Source: Nocardia sp. BMG51109
GTDB lineage: Bacteria > Actinomycetota > Actinomycetes > Mycobacteriales > Mycobacteriaceae
Direction of reading: 5' to 3'
Length of the DNA stretch: 64,000 bases
NCBI RefSeq assembly: GCF_000526215.1
Contig: NZ_JAFQ01000004.1
Span: 2,852,001-2,916,000, forward strand
Shown here piece by piece: positions 43,408 through 52,278 of the stretch. The position numbers and the translations under genes were made by a program. Under the pieces are notes generated by a model. That model ran no database searches. It saw only the letters and a program-made list of their open reading frames with translations, and was not told the DNA's origin. Positions within the stretch are counted from its first letter, which is position 1; each line of letters opens with the position of its first letter.

Positions 43408-44313
43408 ATGACTGTTCTGGCACTCGATATCGGAGCGACCAAGCTGGCGGCCGGTGTGGTGCGCGCCGGTCGGCTGGTGCGGGACGTGCGGCGGGCCGCC
43501 GTGCCGGCGGCGGCCGTCTGGGAGACGTGCCGGGATCTGCTGGCGGCGGTGGCGGGGGACACCCGGGTGACGGCGGTCGGCATCGGGTCGGCCGGGCCGG
43601 TCGACGTGCGGTCGGGAACCATTGCGCCGCTGAATATTCCGGAATGGCGGTCGGGATTTCCCCTGGTGCCCGCGGTGCAGGAGGCGTTTCCCGCCGCCGT
43701 GGTCCGGCTGGCCGTCGACGGTGCCTGCCTGGCGCTGGCCGAACATCACGTCGGCGGTCTGCGCGGGGTGCGCAACGGCCTGGCGATGACGGTCTCGTCG
43801 GGAATCGGCGGCGGAATCATCGCGGACGGCCGAGTCGCGGTGGGCCGCACCGGAAACGCCGGACACGTCGGTCACATCGTGGTGCCGGGTTCCGAGGCGC
43901 CGTGCGGGTGCGGTGGTGCCGGCTGCGTGGAGGCGGTGGCGAGCGGCATGTCCTCGGTGCGCTGGGCCCGGGAACAGGGGTGGACCGGCGATACCGGCGC
44001 GGAACTGGCACAGGCCGCCCACGCCGGCGATCCGATCGCCCTGGCGGCCCTGGACCGCTCCGGAACCGCACTGGGACAAGCGATCTCGTCGGCCGCCGCA
44101 CTGCTCGACATCGACCGCGTCGTGGTCGGCGGCGGTTTCGCCGAATCCGGTGCACCCCTGTGGGATCCGATGCGCGCGGCCATAGCTGCCCACGCCCGCC
44201 TCGACTTCATCCGCCACCTCCAGGTCGTCCCTTCGCGAATCAGCAACGGCGCCACCCTGACCGGCGCGGGCGTCCTCGCGGCGGGCCACGCTACGGCCGA
44301 CGAGTACGACTGA
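43408..44313 (+). CDS. ROK-family sugar kinase
   Basis: A 301-residue ROK kinase, probably a glucokinase or N-acetylmannosamine/GlcNAc kinase. It has the phosphate loop [11 protein letters not shown], the ADP-site [14 protein letters not shown], and the [10 protein letters not shown] zinc motif. It lacks the N-terminal helix-turn-helix of ROK repressors such as Rv0485. It sits between Rv0487 and gpm1 homologues, where M. tuberculosis has a LysE-type exporter. ATG 43408 follows AGAAGGTGG at 7 nt. Which hexose is used cannot be told. Confidence 0.9.
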   Translation: MTVLALDIGATKLAAGVVRAGRLVRDVRRAAVPAAAVWETCRDLLAAVAGDTRVTAVGIGSAGPVDVRSGTIAPLNIPEWRSGFPLVPAVQEAFPAAVVRLAVDGACLALAEHHVGGLRGVRNGLAMTVSSGIGGGIIADGRVAVGRTGNAGHVGHIVVPGSEAPCGCGGAGCVEAVASGMSSVRWAREQGWTGDTGAELAQAAHAGDPIALAALDRSGTALGQAISSAAALLDIDRVVVGGGFAESGAPLWDPMRAAIAAHARLDFIRHLQVVPSRISNGATLTGAGVLAAGHATADEYD

Positions 44314-44506
44314 GTGCGTGGAGCGGTGGTATCAAGCCGCCCGGACACAGGCGACCAGGGACGAAAAACTCCTCTGTGGTGGCGAACACGGGCACGGCCG
44401 CGGACCACGGCTCCGGACAGCGGTGGTCCCGAGGCATGCGACCGACCTGTTCCCCGGCCCGACTGGCCTCCCCGGACGCCCGGCGGGGCGCGTTAGCATA
44501 GCGCGC

Positions 44507-45244
44507 ATGACGTACACCCTCGTGTTGCTGCGCCACGGCGAGAGCGAATGGAATGCCCTGAACCTGTTCACCGGCTGGGTGGACGTTCATCTGACCGACA
44601 AGGGCGCGGCCGAGGGCAAGCGCGCCGGTGAGCTGCTGGCCGAGAACGGGATCCTGCCCGACATCGTCTACACCTCGCTGCTGCGCCGCGCGATCAGCAC
44701 CGCGAACATCGCCCTGGACGCCGCCGACCGGCACTGGATCCCGGTGGTGCGCGACTGGCGGCTGAACGAGCGCCACTACGGCGCCCTCCAGGGCAAGAAC
44801 AAGGCCCAGATCCGCGACCAGTACGGCGAGGATCAGTTCATGCTGTGGCGCCGCAGCTACGACACCCCGCCGCCGCCGATCGAGCCGGGCGGCGAGTACA
44901 GCCAGGACGGCGATCCCCGCTACACCGGTACCGAGGTCCCGCAGACCGAGTGCCTGCAGGACGTCGTCGCCCGCATGGTCCCGTACTGGGAGTCGACCAT
45001 CTCCCAGGAGCTGGTGGCGGGTAAGACGGTTCTGGTTGCCGCGCACGGCAATTCGCTGCGCGCCCTGGTGAAGCACCTGGACGGTATCTCCGATGCCGAC
45101 ATCGCCGGCCTGAACATCCCCACCGGCATCCCGCTGCGCTACGAGCTGGACGAGAACCTGCGCCCGACCGGCCCGAGCCAATACCTGGACCCGGAGGCCG
45201 CCGCGGCCGGCGCCGCCGCGGTCGCGAACCAGGGCGGCAGGTAA
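44507..45244 (+). CDS. gpmA: 2,3-bisphosphoglycerate-dependent phosphoglycerate mutase
   Basis: Interconverts 3- and 2-phosphoglycerate in glycolysis and gluconeogenesis. The 245-residue protein has [10 protein letters not shown] with the phosphohistidine, and [12 protein letters not shown] with the second His. A TAGCAT at 44494-44499 ends 7 bp before the ATG, so the mRNA is probably leaderless, which explains the missing ribosome binding site. It lies upstream of senX3-regX3 in M. tuberculosis (gpm1, Rv0489); here two CocE-type genes and an iron-box pair separate them. A hairpin with T-rich tail follows. Confidence 0.97.
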   Translation: MTYTLVLLRHGESEWNALNLFTGWVDVHLTDKGAAEGKRAGELLAENGILPDIVYTSLLRRAISTANIALDAADRHWIPVVRDWRLNERHYGALQGKNKAQIRDQYGEDQFMLWRRSYDTPPPPIEPGGEYSQDGDPRYTGTEVPQTECLQDVVARMVPYWESTISQELVAGKTVLVAAHGNSLRALVKHLDGISDADIAGLNIPTGIPLRYELDENLRPTGPSQYLDPEAAAAGAAAVANQGGR

Positions 45245-45267
45245 CACCCCGCCGATCCCTCCTCCGA

Positions 45268-45306
45268 AGCGCGCTGCGGTCCTGTGCCGCAGCGCGTTTC
45301 CTTTTG
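45268..45306 (+). terminator. gpmA terminator
   Basis: A 10-bp stem (45270-45279 with 45287-45296) around a 7-nt loop, followed by TTTCCTTTTG. This is the most classical intrinsic terminator of the window. Confidence 0.85.
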
Positions 45307-45581
45307 TGCCCGACACGGAGCGTCCGCTGTCGTTGCCGAGGTTGTGCGGATAAGGTTCGGACGGATCGGTTTGTGAACTACCTCTCTTTCGTGACGGCAC
45401 GGCTATCGTCTTGTCGCTGAGCCGCTTCGGTCGGGCGTGTGGTGGTGGAAGCCGGATCCGGGCCGCTCACGCGCGGTGTGGATGGTGATCGGCAGCCTCC
45501 CCTGCACGTTCGTCTCCGAGGGGGAGGGGTGATCGGCCGAGAGACTTTCGCTCCGATTGATGTAACCGGCTATTTGCAACT

Positions 45582-45593
45582 TACCCGCGAGTA
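45582..45593. promoter_or_regulatory. Palindromic operator before CocE gene 1
   Basis: TACCCGCGAGTA, near-palindromic, 47 bp before the start of the first CocE-type gene. A similar TACTCGTCGGTA stands 55 bp before the second gene; reverse-complemented, the two match at 10 of 12 positions. A shared TetR-type operator is plausible. Confidence 0.45.
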
Positions 45594-45640
45594 GATAAGC
45601 TTCCGGTCGCTTGACCAATTCGAGAGGTGGATCACGTCCG

Positions 45641-47701
45641 ATGAAGTACGTGCTGCGTATGACGGTAGCGGCGGTCGTTACGGCCATGGTTTTCCCCTTC
45701 CTTGTCACCACGGCCACCACGGCCACCGCGGGACCCACCGCCACCGGCCCGGACGGCGGAGCCGCGGGTGCCGCGTGGACGGCGGCCCAGGACGGCCCGC
45801 AGCAGTATCCGAACATCCACATCGACTGGGACGTGCCGATCACGATGAGCGACGGCACGGTGCTGAAGGGCAACGTGTATCGCCCCGCCGACGCCGCCGG
45901 CCGCCCCGCCGACACGCGGACGCCCACCGTCGTCAACCTCACCCCGTACACCAAGCTGGTCTCCAACCTCGCCGATCACGCCCAGTCGATCCCGGGGCTG
46001 TCCGACGCGCTGCTGAACCTGTTCCGGCAGATCGATCTCTCCGGCACCCCGCTGTCCGGGATCACCGACCTGACGAAGGCTTTCGGCGGCGGCGAGCTGC
46101 GCAGCTTCACGGTGGACCGGCAGCTGATCAAGAGCGGCTACAGCCAGGTCGTGGTCGACGTGCGCGGCACGGGCTTCTCGCAGGGCGAGTGGGACATGCT
46201 GCGCCAGCGGGAGCAGCAGGACACCGTCGAGGTGATCGACTGGACCGCGCGGCAACCGTGGTCCACCGGCAAGGTCGGCATGAACGGCATCTCGTACTCG
46301 GGCATCAACCAGGTGCAGGCCGCCGAGAAGCACCCGGACGCGCTGAAGGCGATCTTCCCGGTGGTGCCCGGCAGCGACCTGATCAACGACGTGCTGGCGC
46401 CCGGCGGCGGCTTCGGCTTCAACTTCATCCCGCTGTGGCTGACCGCGATCAACAGCCTGAAGTGGGTACCGGACGTGCAGTCGATCGTGAACGGCAAGTT
46501 CGATACCCGGTGGCTCGGCGATCGGATGGCCGATCCCTACACGTACATGGACGTGCTGCTGTCCGCCTACACCAGCACCCGGATGGAGGATCTGGATCCG
46601 CGAGTGAAGCAGATGCTGTCGGACTACACCGCGGAACGGCAGGCGTGGCTGGGTGACCCGAGCTCGATCGACATCCCCACCTTCGTCGCCGGTGGCTGGC
46701 ACGACCTGTTCACCTACTCGGAATCCAAGATCTACAACGAGGTTTCGCTGCCGCCCGGGCAGAAGCAGCTGTTCATGGGCAACACCTACCACCTCAACTC
46801 GGGTAGCGAGTACGGCAGGCCCGGCCTGCCGCCCCGGCTGGATGTGTTGCAGCGGGCGTGGTTCGACAAGTGGCTCAAGGGAATCGACAACGGCATCGAC
46901 ACCTACGGCCCCGTGACGCTGCGTCAGCAGGGCGGCGGTTGGACGACCCGGGACGGATTCGGCCCGTCCGCGCCCGCCGAGGAGGCATCGGCCTATCGCC
47001 GGATGTACCTGTCCGCCCGCCGAAGTGGCACCGCGAACAGCGCGTACGACGGTTCGCTGACGAGCGCGCCCGACGACGACACCGGCCGCCTCACCGTGGC
47101 CCCCGGCCTGACCACCGTCTGCTCCAACGACGCCGCGCAGGCCACCGCCGGCGTCCTGTCGATCATCGACGGCTGCGCCAAGGATTCGCGGGTGGCCGAG
47201 CTCAACGGCCTGACCTTCACCAGCGATCCGGTCGCGGTCCCGACCACCCTCTCCGGCCCGATCGCGGTGCGGCTCAACACCGTTCAGGACGCGGCCGACG
47301 GCTACTGGGTGGCGACGGTCAACGACGTCGCTCCCGACGGGCAGTCGACCGTGCTGTCGTCCGGCCAGCTGATGGCCTCGCTGCGGCAGATCGACGAGTC
47401 CCGCAGCACGCGCTCCGAGAACGGCGACTACACCGATCCGCGCGCGTACACCTCGCTGGACAAGCGGCAACCCACGGTCCCGGGCGAGGTCACCACGCTC
47501 GACCTCGCACTCCCCGCCACCGAGGCGGTCCTGCAACCCGGCCACCGCCTGCGCGTGGACGTCTTCGCCGGCACCTTCCCCAAGGGCCTCCCGATCATGC
47601 CCATGCTGATCGACACGGGCCTGAAACCCCAGCACATCCAACTGGATCCGACCGCCCCCAGCTTCGTGAACATCCCGGTCCGCGGCAACCCCGCCTGGTA
47701 G
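45641..47701 (+). CDS. Secreted CocE/NonD-family hydrolase, copy 1
   Basis: A 686-residue secreted serine hydrolase of the CocE/NonD (X-Pro dipeptidyl-peptidase-like) family. A signal peptide (MKYVLRMTVAAVVTAMVF) precedes the alpha/beta core with nucleophile motif GISYSG (Ser218). The family jelly-roll domain with GHRLRVDVFAGTFPKG fills the C-terminus. Family members cleave esters or acyl-peptides; the real substrate is unknown. GAGAGGTGG precedes ATG 45641. It is a tandem paralogue of the gene at 48222, with most of the length clearly alignable. Confidence 0.9.
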   Translation: MKYVLRMTVAAVVTAMVFPFLVTTATTATAGPTATGPDGGAAGAAWTAAQDGPQQYPNIHIDWDVPITMSDGTVLKGNVYRPADAAGRPADTRTPTVVNLTPYTKLVSNLADHAQSIPGLSDALLNLFRQIDLSGTPLSGITDLTKAFGGGELRSFTVDRQLIKSGYSQVVVDVRGTGFSQGEWDMLRQREQQDTVEVIDWTARQPWSTGKVGMNGISYSGINQVQAAEKHPDALKAIFPVVPGSDLINDVLAPGGGFGFNFIPLWLTAINSLKWVPDVQSIVNGKFDTRWLGDRMADPYTYMDVLLSAYTSTRMEDLDPRVKQMLSDYTAERQAWLGDPSSIDIPTFVAGGWHDLFTYSESKIYNEVSLPPGQKQLFMGNTYHLNSGSEYGRPGLPPRLDVLQRAWFDKWLKGIDNGIDTYGPVTLRQQGGGWTTRDGFGPSAPAEEASAYRRMYLSARRSGTANSAYDGSLTSAPDDDTGRLTVAPGLTTVCSNDAAQATAGVLSIIDGCAKDSRVAELNGLTFTSDPVAVPTTLSGPIAVRLNTVQDAADGYWVATVNDVAPDGQSTVLSSGQLMASLRQIDESRSTRSENGDYTDPRAYTSLDKRQPTVPGEVTTLDLALPATEAVLQPGHRLRVDVFAGTFPKGLPIMPMLIDTGLKPQHIQLDPTAPSFVNIPVRGNPAW

Positions 47702-48221
47702 TCCGGGAAGCCCACGAGCGTGTGATCCTTGCGGCGACACGCAGCTCAGGTTCGGGTGCCGATCGCGGTGCGCTTGCCCCGTCGCAGATTTCGGGCCGGG
47801 GACCAAGCCGGGTGCCCTGGCTGCTCCGAATACTGATCGGTGTTCGGCACTGCCGGGCACTATCTCGGATACGACCGTCGCCGGTGGTCGGGTGCACTAC
47901 GAGCCGCTTCCGGCCACCGGCGACGGTACCTGCGGACACGCGGATCTCACAGCACGGCCGCGGTCGGTTGTACGGCGGCTCGAGCAGCAGTTTCCCATTC
48001 CCTGGCCGACGGTCTCCGTGCTCGCGTCGGCAACTTGCGCGCGCGGCTGGAATCCTCCGAGGTTCCGCGGTCGAGTCCGGCTGTTCGCTGGTGGGGTGCG
48101 ATAACGATGCCGAAGGTGTGTTGTTGTGCTGCCCATGATTTTCGGCCGTTTTGCTACTCGTCGGTAGCCGATCGTCCTACCTTGAGAATCGACCGCTGGA
48201 CAACGGAGTGGATGGTGGGCG
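47702..48221. other. Gap between the CocE paralogues
   Basis: 520 bp without a recognisable gene. It contains the operator-like TACTCGTCGGTA at 48155-48166 and the promoter of the second CocE gene. No terminator hairpin was found after the first gene, so read-through is possible. Confidence 0.5.
48155..48166. promoter_or_regulatory. Palindromic operator before CocE gene 2
   Basis: TACTCGTCGGTA, 55 bp before the start codon of the second CocE gene. It matches the element at 45582 when reversed, at the same promoter position. Confidence 0.45.
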
Positions 48222-50261
48222 ATGAGGTATCTGCTGCGGGCTGGGCTGGTGGCGGTAGCCGCCATGGCGATGACACCGTTCGTGTCGCCGGTCGTCGCTG
48301 AGACACCCGAGCCGGTGGGGCCCGACGGGGGCGCGGCCGGAACGGCCTGGGCGGCAACGGAAGACGGGCCGCAGCAGTATCCCGGCGTCCATATCGAGTG
48401 GGACGTGCCGATCACCATGAGCGACGGCACCGTGCTGAAGGGCAATGTCTACCACCCCGCCGATGCCTCCGGCCGTCCGATCGCCACGCCCACCCCGACC
48501 ATCCTCAACCTCACGCCCTACACCAAATTGGCGTCTATGGCCATGGACTCGGCGATGTCGATCCCGGGACTGTCGGACCGGATCATGCAGCTGGCCCGTG
48601 ACTTCGACCTGACGGGTACGCCCTTCTCCGGCCTCACCGATCTGACCAAGACGATCGGCGGCGGTCTGATGCGCACGTTCACCGTCGACCGGCAGCTGAT
48701 CAGGAGCGGGTACACGCAGGTGGTCGTCGATGTCCGGGGAACCGGCTTCTCCCAAGGGGTTTGGGATCTGCTGCGGGCGCGGGAGCAGCAGGACACCGTC
48801 GAGGTGATCGACTGGGCCTCGCGACAACCCTGGTCGACCGGCGACATCGGCATGACCGGCGTCTCCTATTCGGGCATCAACCAGGTGCAGGTGGCCGCGA
48901 AGACCCCGCCGGCGTTGAAGGCGATCTTCCCGGTCGTGCCCAGCGGCAACCCGTTCCGCGACGTGGTGGCCCCGGGCGGCGGGATCGGCACCACCTTCAT
49001 GCCCGCCTGGCTGCTGGCGGTCAACATGAGCAAGATGATGCCCGATCTGGTCTCGTTGGCGCAGGGGCGATTCGACACGAAGTGGCTGGCCGATCGCATC
49101 GCCGACCCGTTCACCTTCGTGGACGCGCTGATCGACTCCTTCATCACGCCCACGATCCCGCAGCTGGGTCCGAAGGTGCAGGATTTGCTGCAGGCCGACA
49201 GCCCGTCGCGCCAGGCGTGGGAGACCGATCCGAGCGGAATCACCGCACCCGCCTTCATCTCCGGCGGCTGGCACGATCTGTTCGTCAACTCGCAGTCCGA
49301 GCTGTTCGGCCGAATCCCGTTGCCGCCCGGGCAGAAACAGCTGCTGATGGGCGACACCTACCACATCACCAACGGCGCGGAATCCGGCCGGCCCGGCCTG
49401 CCGCCGCGGATGGACGTCCTGCAGCGTGCCTGGTTCGACAAGTGGCTCAAGGGAATCGACAACGGCATCGACCGGTACGGCCCGGTCACGGTCCAGGAGC
49501 AGGGCGGTGCCTGGACCACCCTGCCGGCGTTCCCGAGGCCGGAGTCGGAGTATCGGCGGATGTATCTGGCCGCCGCGCCCAGCGGAACCGGCGCCGGCAG
49601 CGTGCACGACGGATCGCTGCTCACCGAGCCGAGCCCGAGCGTCGACCGCCTCACCGTTGCACCGGGATTGACCGGACTGTGTTCCCGCGACGCGTCGCAG
49701 CAGACGATCGGTGTCACCGCGATCGTCGTCGCCTGCGGGGAGGACAACCGCGTCCACGAGCTGGGCGGCCTGACCTTCACCAGCGCGCCGGCCGCGGAGC
49801 CGACCACCGTCGCCGGCCCGATGGCGGTGCACCTCGATACAGTGCAGGACGCGACCGACGGCTTCTGGGTCGTCGAGGTCACCGATGTGTCGCCCGACGG
49901 CCGCTCGACGGTGCTGTCCACGGGCCAGCTGATGGCGTCGCTGCGGGCCGTCGACGAATCGTGCAGCACCCGAGACGCGAACGGCGACTACACCATTCCG
50001 GTAGCCGACCTGTCCCTGGACACCCGGCAGCCGACCGTGCCCGGCGAGCCCACTCCGCTCGATATCGCGGTGCCGGCCGTCGACGCCGTCCTGCAACCCG
50101 GCCACCGCCTGCGGGTGAACGTGTACGCCGCGAGCTTCCCGAAGGGCGTGCCGCCGACTCCGCTGCTGGTCGAATCCGGTTTGCGCCCACAGCATCTGCA
50201 ACTCGACCCGAACGAACCCAGCTACGTGAATCTGCCGGTCGCAGGCAATCCCGGCTGGTGA
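48222..50261 (+). CDS. Secreted CocE/NonD-family hydrolase, copy 2
   Basis: A 679-residue secreted paralogue of the hydrolase at 45641, with signal peptide (MRYLLRAGLVAVAAMAM), nucleophile motif GVSYSG (Ser215) and the same order of domains. The segments WDVPITMSDGTVLKGN, FDKWLKGIDNGID and LQPGHRLRV are shared. Differences lie mainly in the middle lid region, so the two may differ in substrate. An iron-box-like site follows directly after the stop, belonging to the next gene. Confidence 0.9.
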   Translation: MRYLLRAGLVAVAAMAMTPFVSPVVAETPEPVGPDGGAAGTAWAATEDGPQQYPGVHIEWDVPITMSDGTVLKGNVYHPADASGRPIATPTPTILNLTPYTKLASMAMDSAMSIPGLSDRIMQLARDFDLTGTPFSGLTDLTKTIGGGLMRTFTVDRQLIRSGYTQVVVDVRGTGFSQGVWDLLRAREQQDTVEVIDWASRQPWSTGDIGMTGVSYSGINQVQVAAKTPPALKAIFPVVPSGNPFRDVVAPGGGIGTTFMPAWLLAVNMSKMMPDLVSLAQGRFDTKWLADRIADPFTFVDALIDSFITPTIPQLGPKVQDLLQADSPSRQAWETDPSGITAPAFISGGWHDLFVNSQSELFGRIPLPPGQKQLLMGDTYHITNGAESGRPGLPPRMDVLQRAWFDKWLKGIDNGIDRYGPVTVQEQGGAWTTLPAFPRPESEYRRMYLAAAPSGTGAGSVHDGSLLTEPSPSVDRLTVAPGLTGLCSRDASQQTIGVTAIVVACGEDNRVHELGGLTFTSAPAAEPTTVAGPMAVHLDTVQDATDGFWVVEVTDVSPDGRSTVLSTGQLMASLRAVDESCSTRDANGDYTIPVADLSLDTRQPTVPGEPTPLDIAVPAVDAVLQPGHRLRVNVYAASFPKGVPPTPLLVESGLRPQHLQLDPNEPSYVNLPVAGNPGW

Positions 50262-50277
50262 TCTCGGCAACCTGTGA

Positions 50278-50296
50278 TTAGGTAAGGCAAAGCTTG
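50278..50296 (+). promoter_or_regulatory. Iron-box-like site before membrane protein gene
   Basis: TTAGGTAAGGCAAAGCTTG matches the IdeR/DtxR consensus TTAGGTTAGGCTAACCTAA at 14 of 19 positions. It sits over the likely -35 region, with TAGATT (50308-50313) as -10, so binding would block transcription when iron is plentiful. Confidence 0.6.
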
Positions 50297-50318
50297 GTTC
50301 GATGGGTTAGATTTGGCT

Positions 50319-51071
50319 ATGCCTTTTCGTCGTTTGCGAGGTCGTGCGGGTCGGCATACGCGCCGTATCCGATGGGCGGGGCTGGCCGGTGTGGCCGGAT
50401 CGGTCCTCTACGCGACGGGTGATGTCCTGCTGCTGGGATCGAAGGTGGAGCCCGACCGGCATCCCATCCTGAGCGAGCCGGGGGTCAAGCCCGAGATCGG
50501 TTCGATGCTGCCGGCGTCCACCACGAGGTCGACCGTGGGGGCGATGTGCGGAGTCTTCGGGTCGCCGCTGTATCTGGCCGCCGCCTGGCATCTGTATCAG
50601 GGACTCGCGCCCGCCGGTCGGGCCCGTGCCGTGCCGCCGGCGCTCATCCTGGCCGCCGCCTGGACCACGCCGGCATTCATTCACGGCACGTTCTTCCACT
50701 GGGGCGAGGCGTACAGGGCGGCGGAGGAACTGGCGCCCGTGAGTGAGGAGGCGAAGCGCCGTCTGCTCCGGCAGGCCGACGACTTCGGCCGCGCCATCGC
50801 GATCGCGTACTGGCCCTTCGGCATTGCCACCGTGGCCGCTTCCGCGCTGGCCATCGCCGCCGTGGCGACCGGCCGCACCGCGTACCCGCGTTGGGCCGGC
50901 CCCGTCGTCACGCCCGCCCTGCCGATTGCCGTCGCATCCGCGGTGACGGGGAATCGCCTGGTGCCGGGCCGGTACAAGCACTCGCTGCAAGGCGCGGGGA
51001 TCAGCCTGGGGCATCTGATCAGCTACGGCGTGAGCACGGCGTTGCTGTGGTCGGGGCGCCGCCGGGCCTGA
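50319..51071 (+). CDS. Five-to-six-TM membrane protein (DUF6796-like)
   Basis: A 250-residue integral membrane protein. Hydrophobic segments include WAGLAGVAGSVLYATGDVLLLG, CGVFGSPLYLAAAWHLY, ALILAAAWTTPAFIHGTFF and GIATVAASALAIAAVAT. I recall the family as DUF6796, without known function, but the number is uncertain. No ribosome binding site is present; a -10 (TAGATT) 5 bp before the ATG suggests a leaderless transcript. The upstream iron-box-like site suggests repression by IdeR. It converges on a methyltransferase gene with its own iron box. Confidence 0.75.
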   Translation: MPFRRLRGRAGRHTRRIRWAGLAGVAGSVLYATGDVLLLGSKVEPDRHPILSEPGVKPEIGSMLPASTTRSTVGAMCGVFGSPLYLAAAWHLYQGLAPAGRARAVPPALILAAAWTTPAFIHGTFFHWGEAYRAAEELAPVSEEAKRRLLRQADDFGRAIAIAYWPFGIATVAASALAIAAVATGRTAYPRWAGPVVTPALPIAVASAVTGNRLVPGRYKHSLQGAGISLGHLISYGVSTALLWSGRRRA

Positions 51072-51093
51072 TCGGCGCGCGTGCGGTCCCGGT

Positions 51094-51909
51094 TCAGCCG
51101 AGCGTGAAGAGATTCAGCTTATACGCCCCGATCAGGGGCGGCACGACGCGGGCCAAGAGCGGCATGCCGAAGCGGTAGCGCCACGGCCAGTGCCGGCCGA
51201 TCTCCGGTTGCGGGGTGGCGAACGTCCGGCTGTCCAGCAGCGTCAGGCCCCACGCCCCCAGCTCGGCCGGATCGTCGCAGATCCACTGCATGCGAGCGGA
51301 GAGCGCCTGGAAGACCGGATTGCGATCCTGGTTGTTCATCATCGTGCGGCCACCGGTATCGAAGGCGAGCCTGCTGCCGGGGAACCGCTCGGCGAGCTGC
51401 CGCACGACGGTGCGCACCTGCTCCTGTTCGAGGTAGAGCAGCACCGCCTCGCTGACGAAGAAGTACGGACCGCCGGTCGCCGCGACCTTGTCGAACCAGT
51501 CGGTGTCCAGGACCGAACCGGCGATCGTGGTGATTCGATCGGTGTCGTCGAAGAATGCCCGCCGCAGTTCGGTCGTATCGGGCAGGTCCAGGTCGAACCA
51601 GTGGGCCCGGCCGTTGTCCAGGCGGTTCGACCGGGTGTTCAGGCCGGCGCCCAGCTCGATCACCGTCCCGTCCGGGTGTTCGTTCAGGAATCGCCGGACC
51701 CAGCCGTCGAAGATGGCCGTGCGCAGGACGGAACCGGACAGTGCGGGCCCGCGGAACTTGGCGAAGTCGTAGTCGATCCGGTCGACGAGCTCGACCGCCT
51801 TGGCATCCCCCAGTACCGGGCGCCGGGTTCCGGCGTCCAGCGCCCGCCCGTAGAGCGGAATCAGCAGGGTCTCCTGCACGGTGCCCAGCCGAATGGCTTC
51901 CTTCATCAT
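51094..51909 (-). CDS. LCM/Omt-family methyltransferase, iron-box regulated
   Basis: A 271-residue SAM-dependent methyltransferase of the leucine carboxyl methyltransferase-like group (PF04072), numerous in mycolate bacteria. Motif I is VIELGAGLNTRSNRL, followed by HWFDLDLPDTTELRR and YFFVSEAVLLYLE. The small-molecule substrate is unknown. An almost perfect iron box lies at 51921-51939, directly upstream, so it should be expressed under iron limitation; a role in siderophore or iron handling is possible. GGGAGG precedes the ATG. Confidence 0.88.
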   Translation of the reverse strand: MMKEAIRLGTVQETLLIPLYGRALDAGTRRPVLGDAKAVELVDRIDYDFAKFRGPALSGSVLRTAIFDGWVRRFLNEHPDGTVIELGAGLNTRSNRLDNGRAHWFDLDLPDTTELRRAFFDDTDRITTIAGSVLDTDWFDKVAATGGPYFFVSEAVLLYLEQEQVRTVVRQLAERFPGSRLAFDTGGRTMMNNQDRNPVFQALSARMQWICDDPAELGAWGLTLLDSRTFATPQPEIGRHWPWRYRFGMPLLARVVPPLIGAYKLNLFTLG

Positions 51910-52278
51910 CCCAGCCTCCCTTAGGTTAGGTTAACCTAACTAAATCGGAGTGGCCGGTCAAGGCCATGGCTCAGAGCCGCCGATGCGGAAGGAGAGTCGC
52001 ATTTCACAGCCGCCGCGCGGGTGCGGCGCCCGGTACCGGACCGAACAGAATGGAGGACAGTTCACAGTGGTGTCGTACAGTCTCCAGATACGTGGTGCCG
52101 CAACGAAATCTGGAAGCGGCATCCTCATCGGCGCCGCGGCGGTGCGGGCCGAGCCGCTCGACGCACCGGTGGAACTTTGCGTAAACGCCGGGCTAACGTC
52201 GGCGGAAGTGCCCGTGACCTGCGGGAAACTTCCCGGGCCCGCACTTGGCCGGCGCGTCCGCGACCGTACGATTCAGTT
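51910..52278. other. Region between iron-regulated methyltransferase and senX3
   Basis: 369 bp without a gene. It holds the iron box (51921), the senX3 promoter with TACGAT (52267-52272) close to the GTG start, and two TTCACAG copies (near 52014 and 52065) that might belong to a RegX3-type control region; this last point is weak. Confidence 0.5.
51921..51939 (-). promoter_or_regulatory. Near-perfect iron box (IdeR/DtxR)
   Basis: TTAGGTTAGGTTAACCTAA, 18 of 19 positions equal to the IdeR consensus, 12 bp before the methyltransferase start. The strongest single regulatory site in the window. Confidence 0.9.

Larger units (their letters stand above)
45245..45640. other. Intergenic region between gpmA and the CocE genes
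   Basis: 396 bp without a gene. It holds the gpmA terminator (45268-45306), a relatively AT-rich promoter stretch and the palindrome TACCCGCGAGTA (45582-45593) before the first CocE gene. Confidence 0.6.

Noticed and set aside
45403..45966. Minus-strand frame across the first CocE promoter
   Set aside because: Overlaps the start and signal peptide of the CocE gene, lacks a ribosome binding site and no domain is recognisable.
33151..52103. GTGGTGCCGCAA present at 33151 and 52092
   Set aside because: A 12-bp match between two unrelated intergenic places in GC-rich DNA can occur by chance; flanks do not align.
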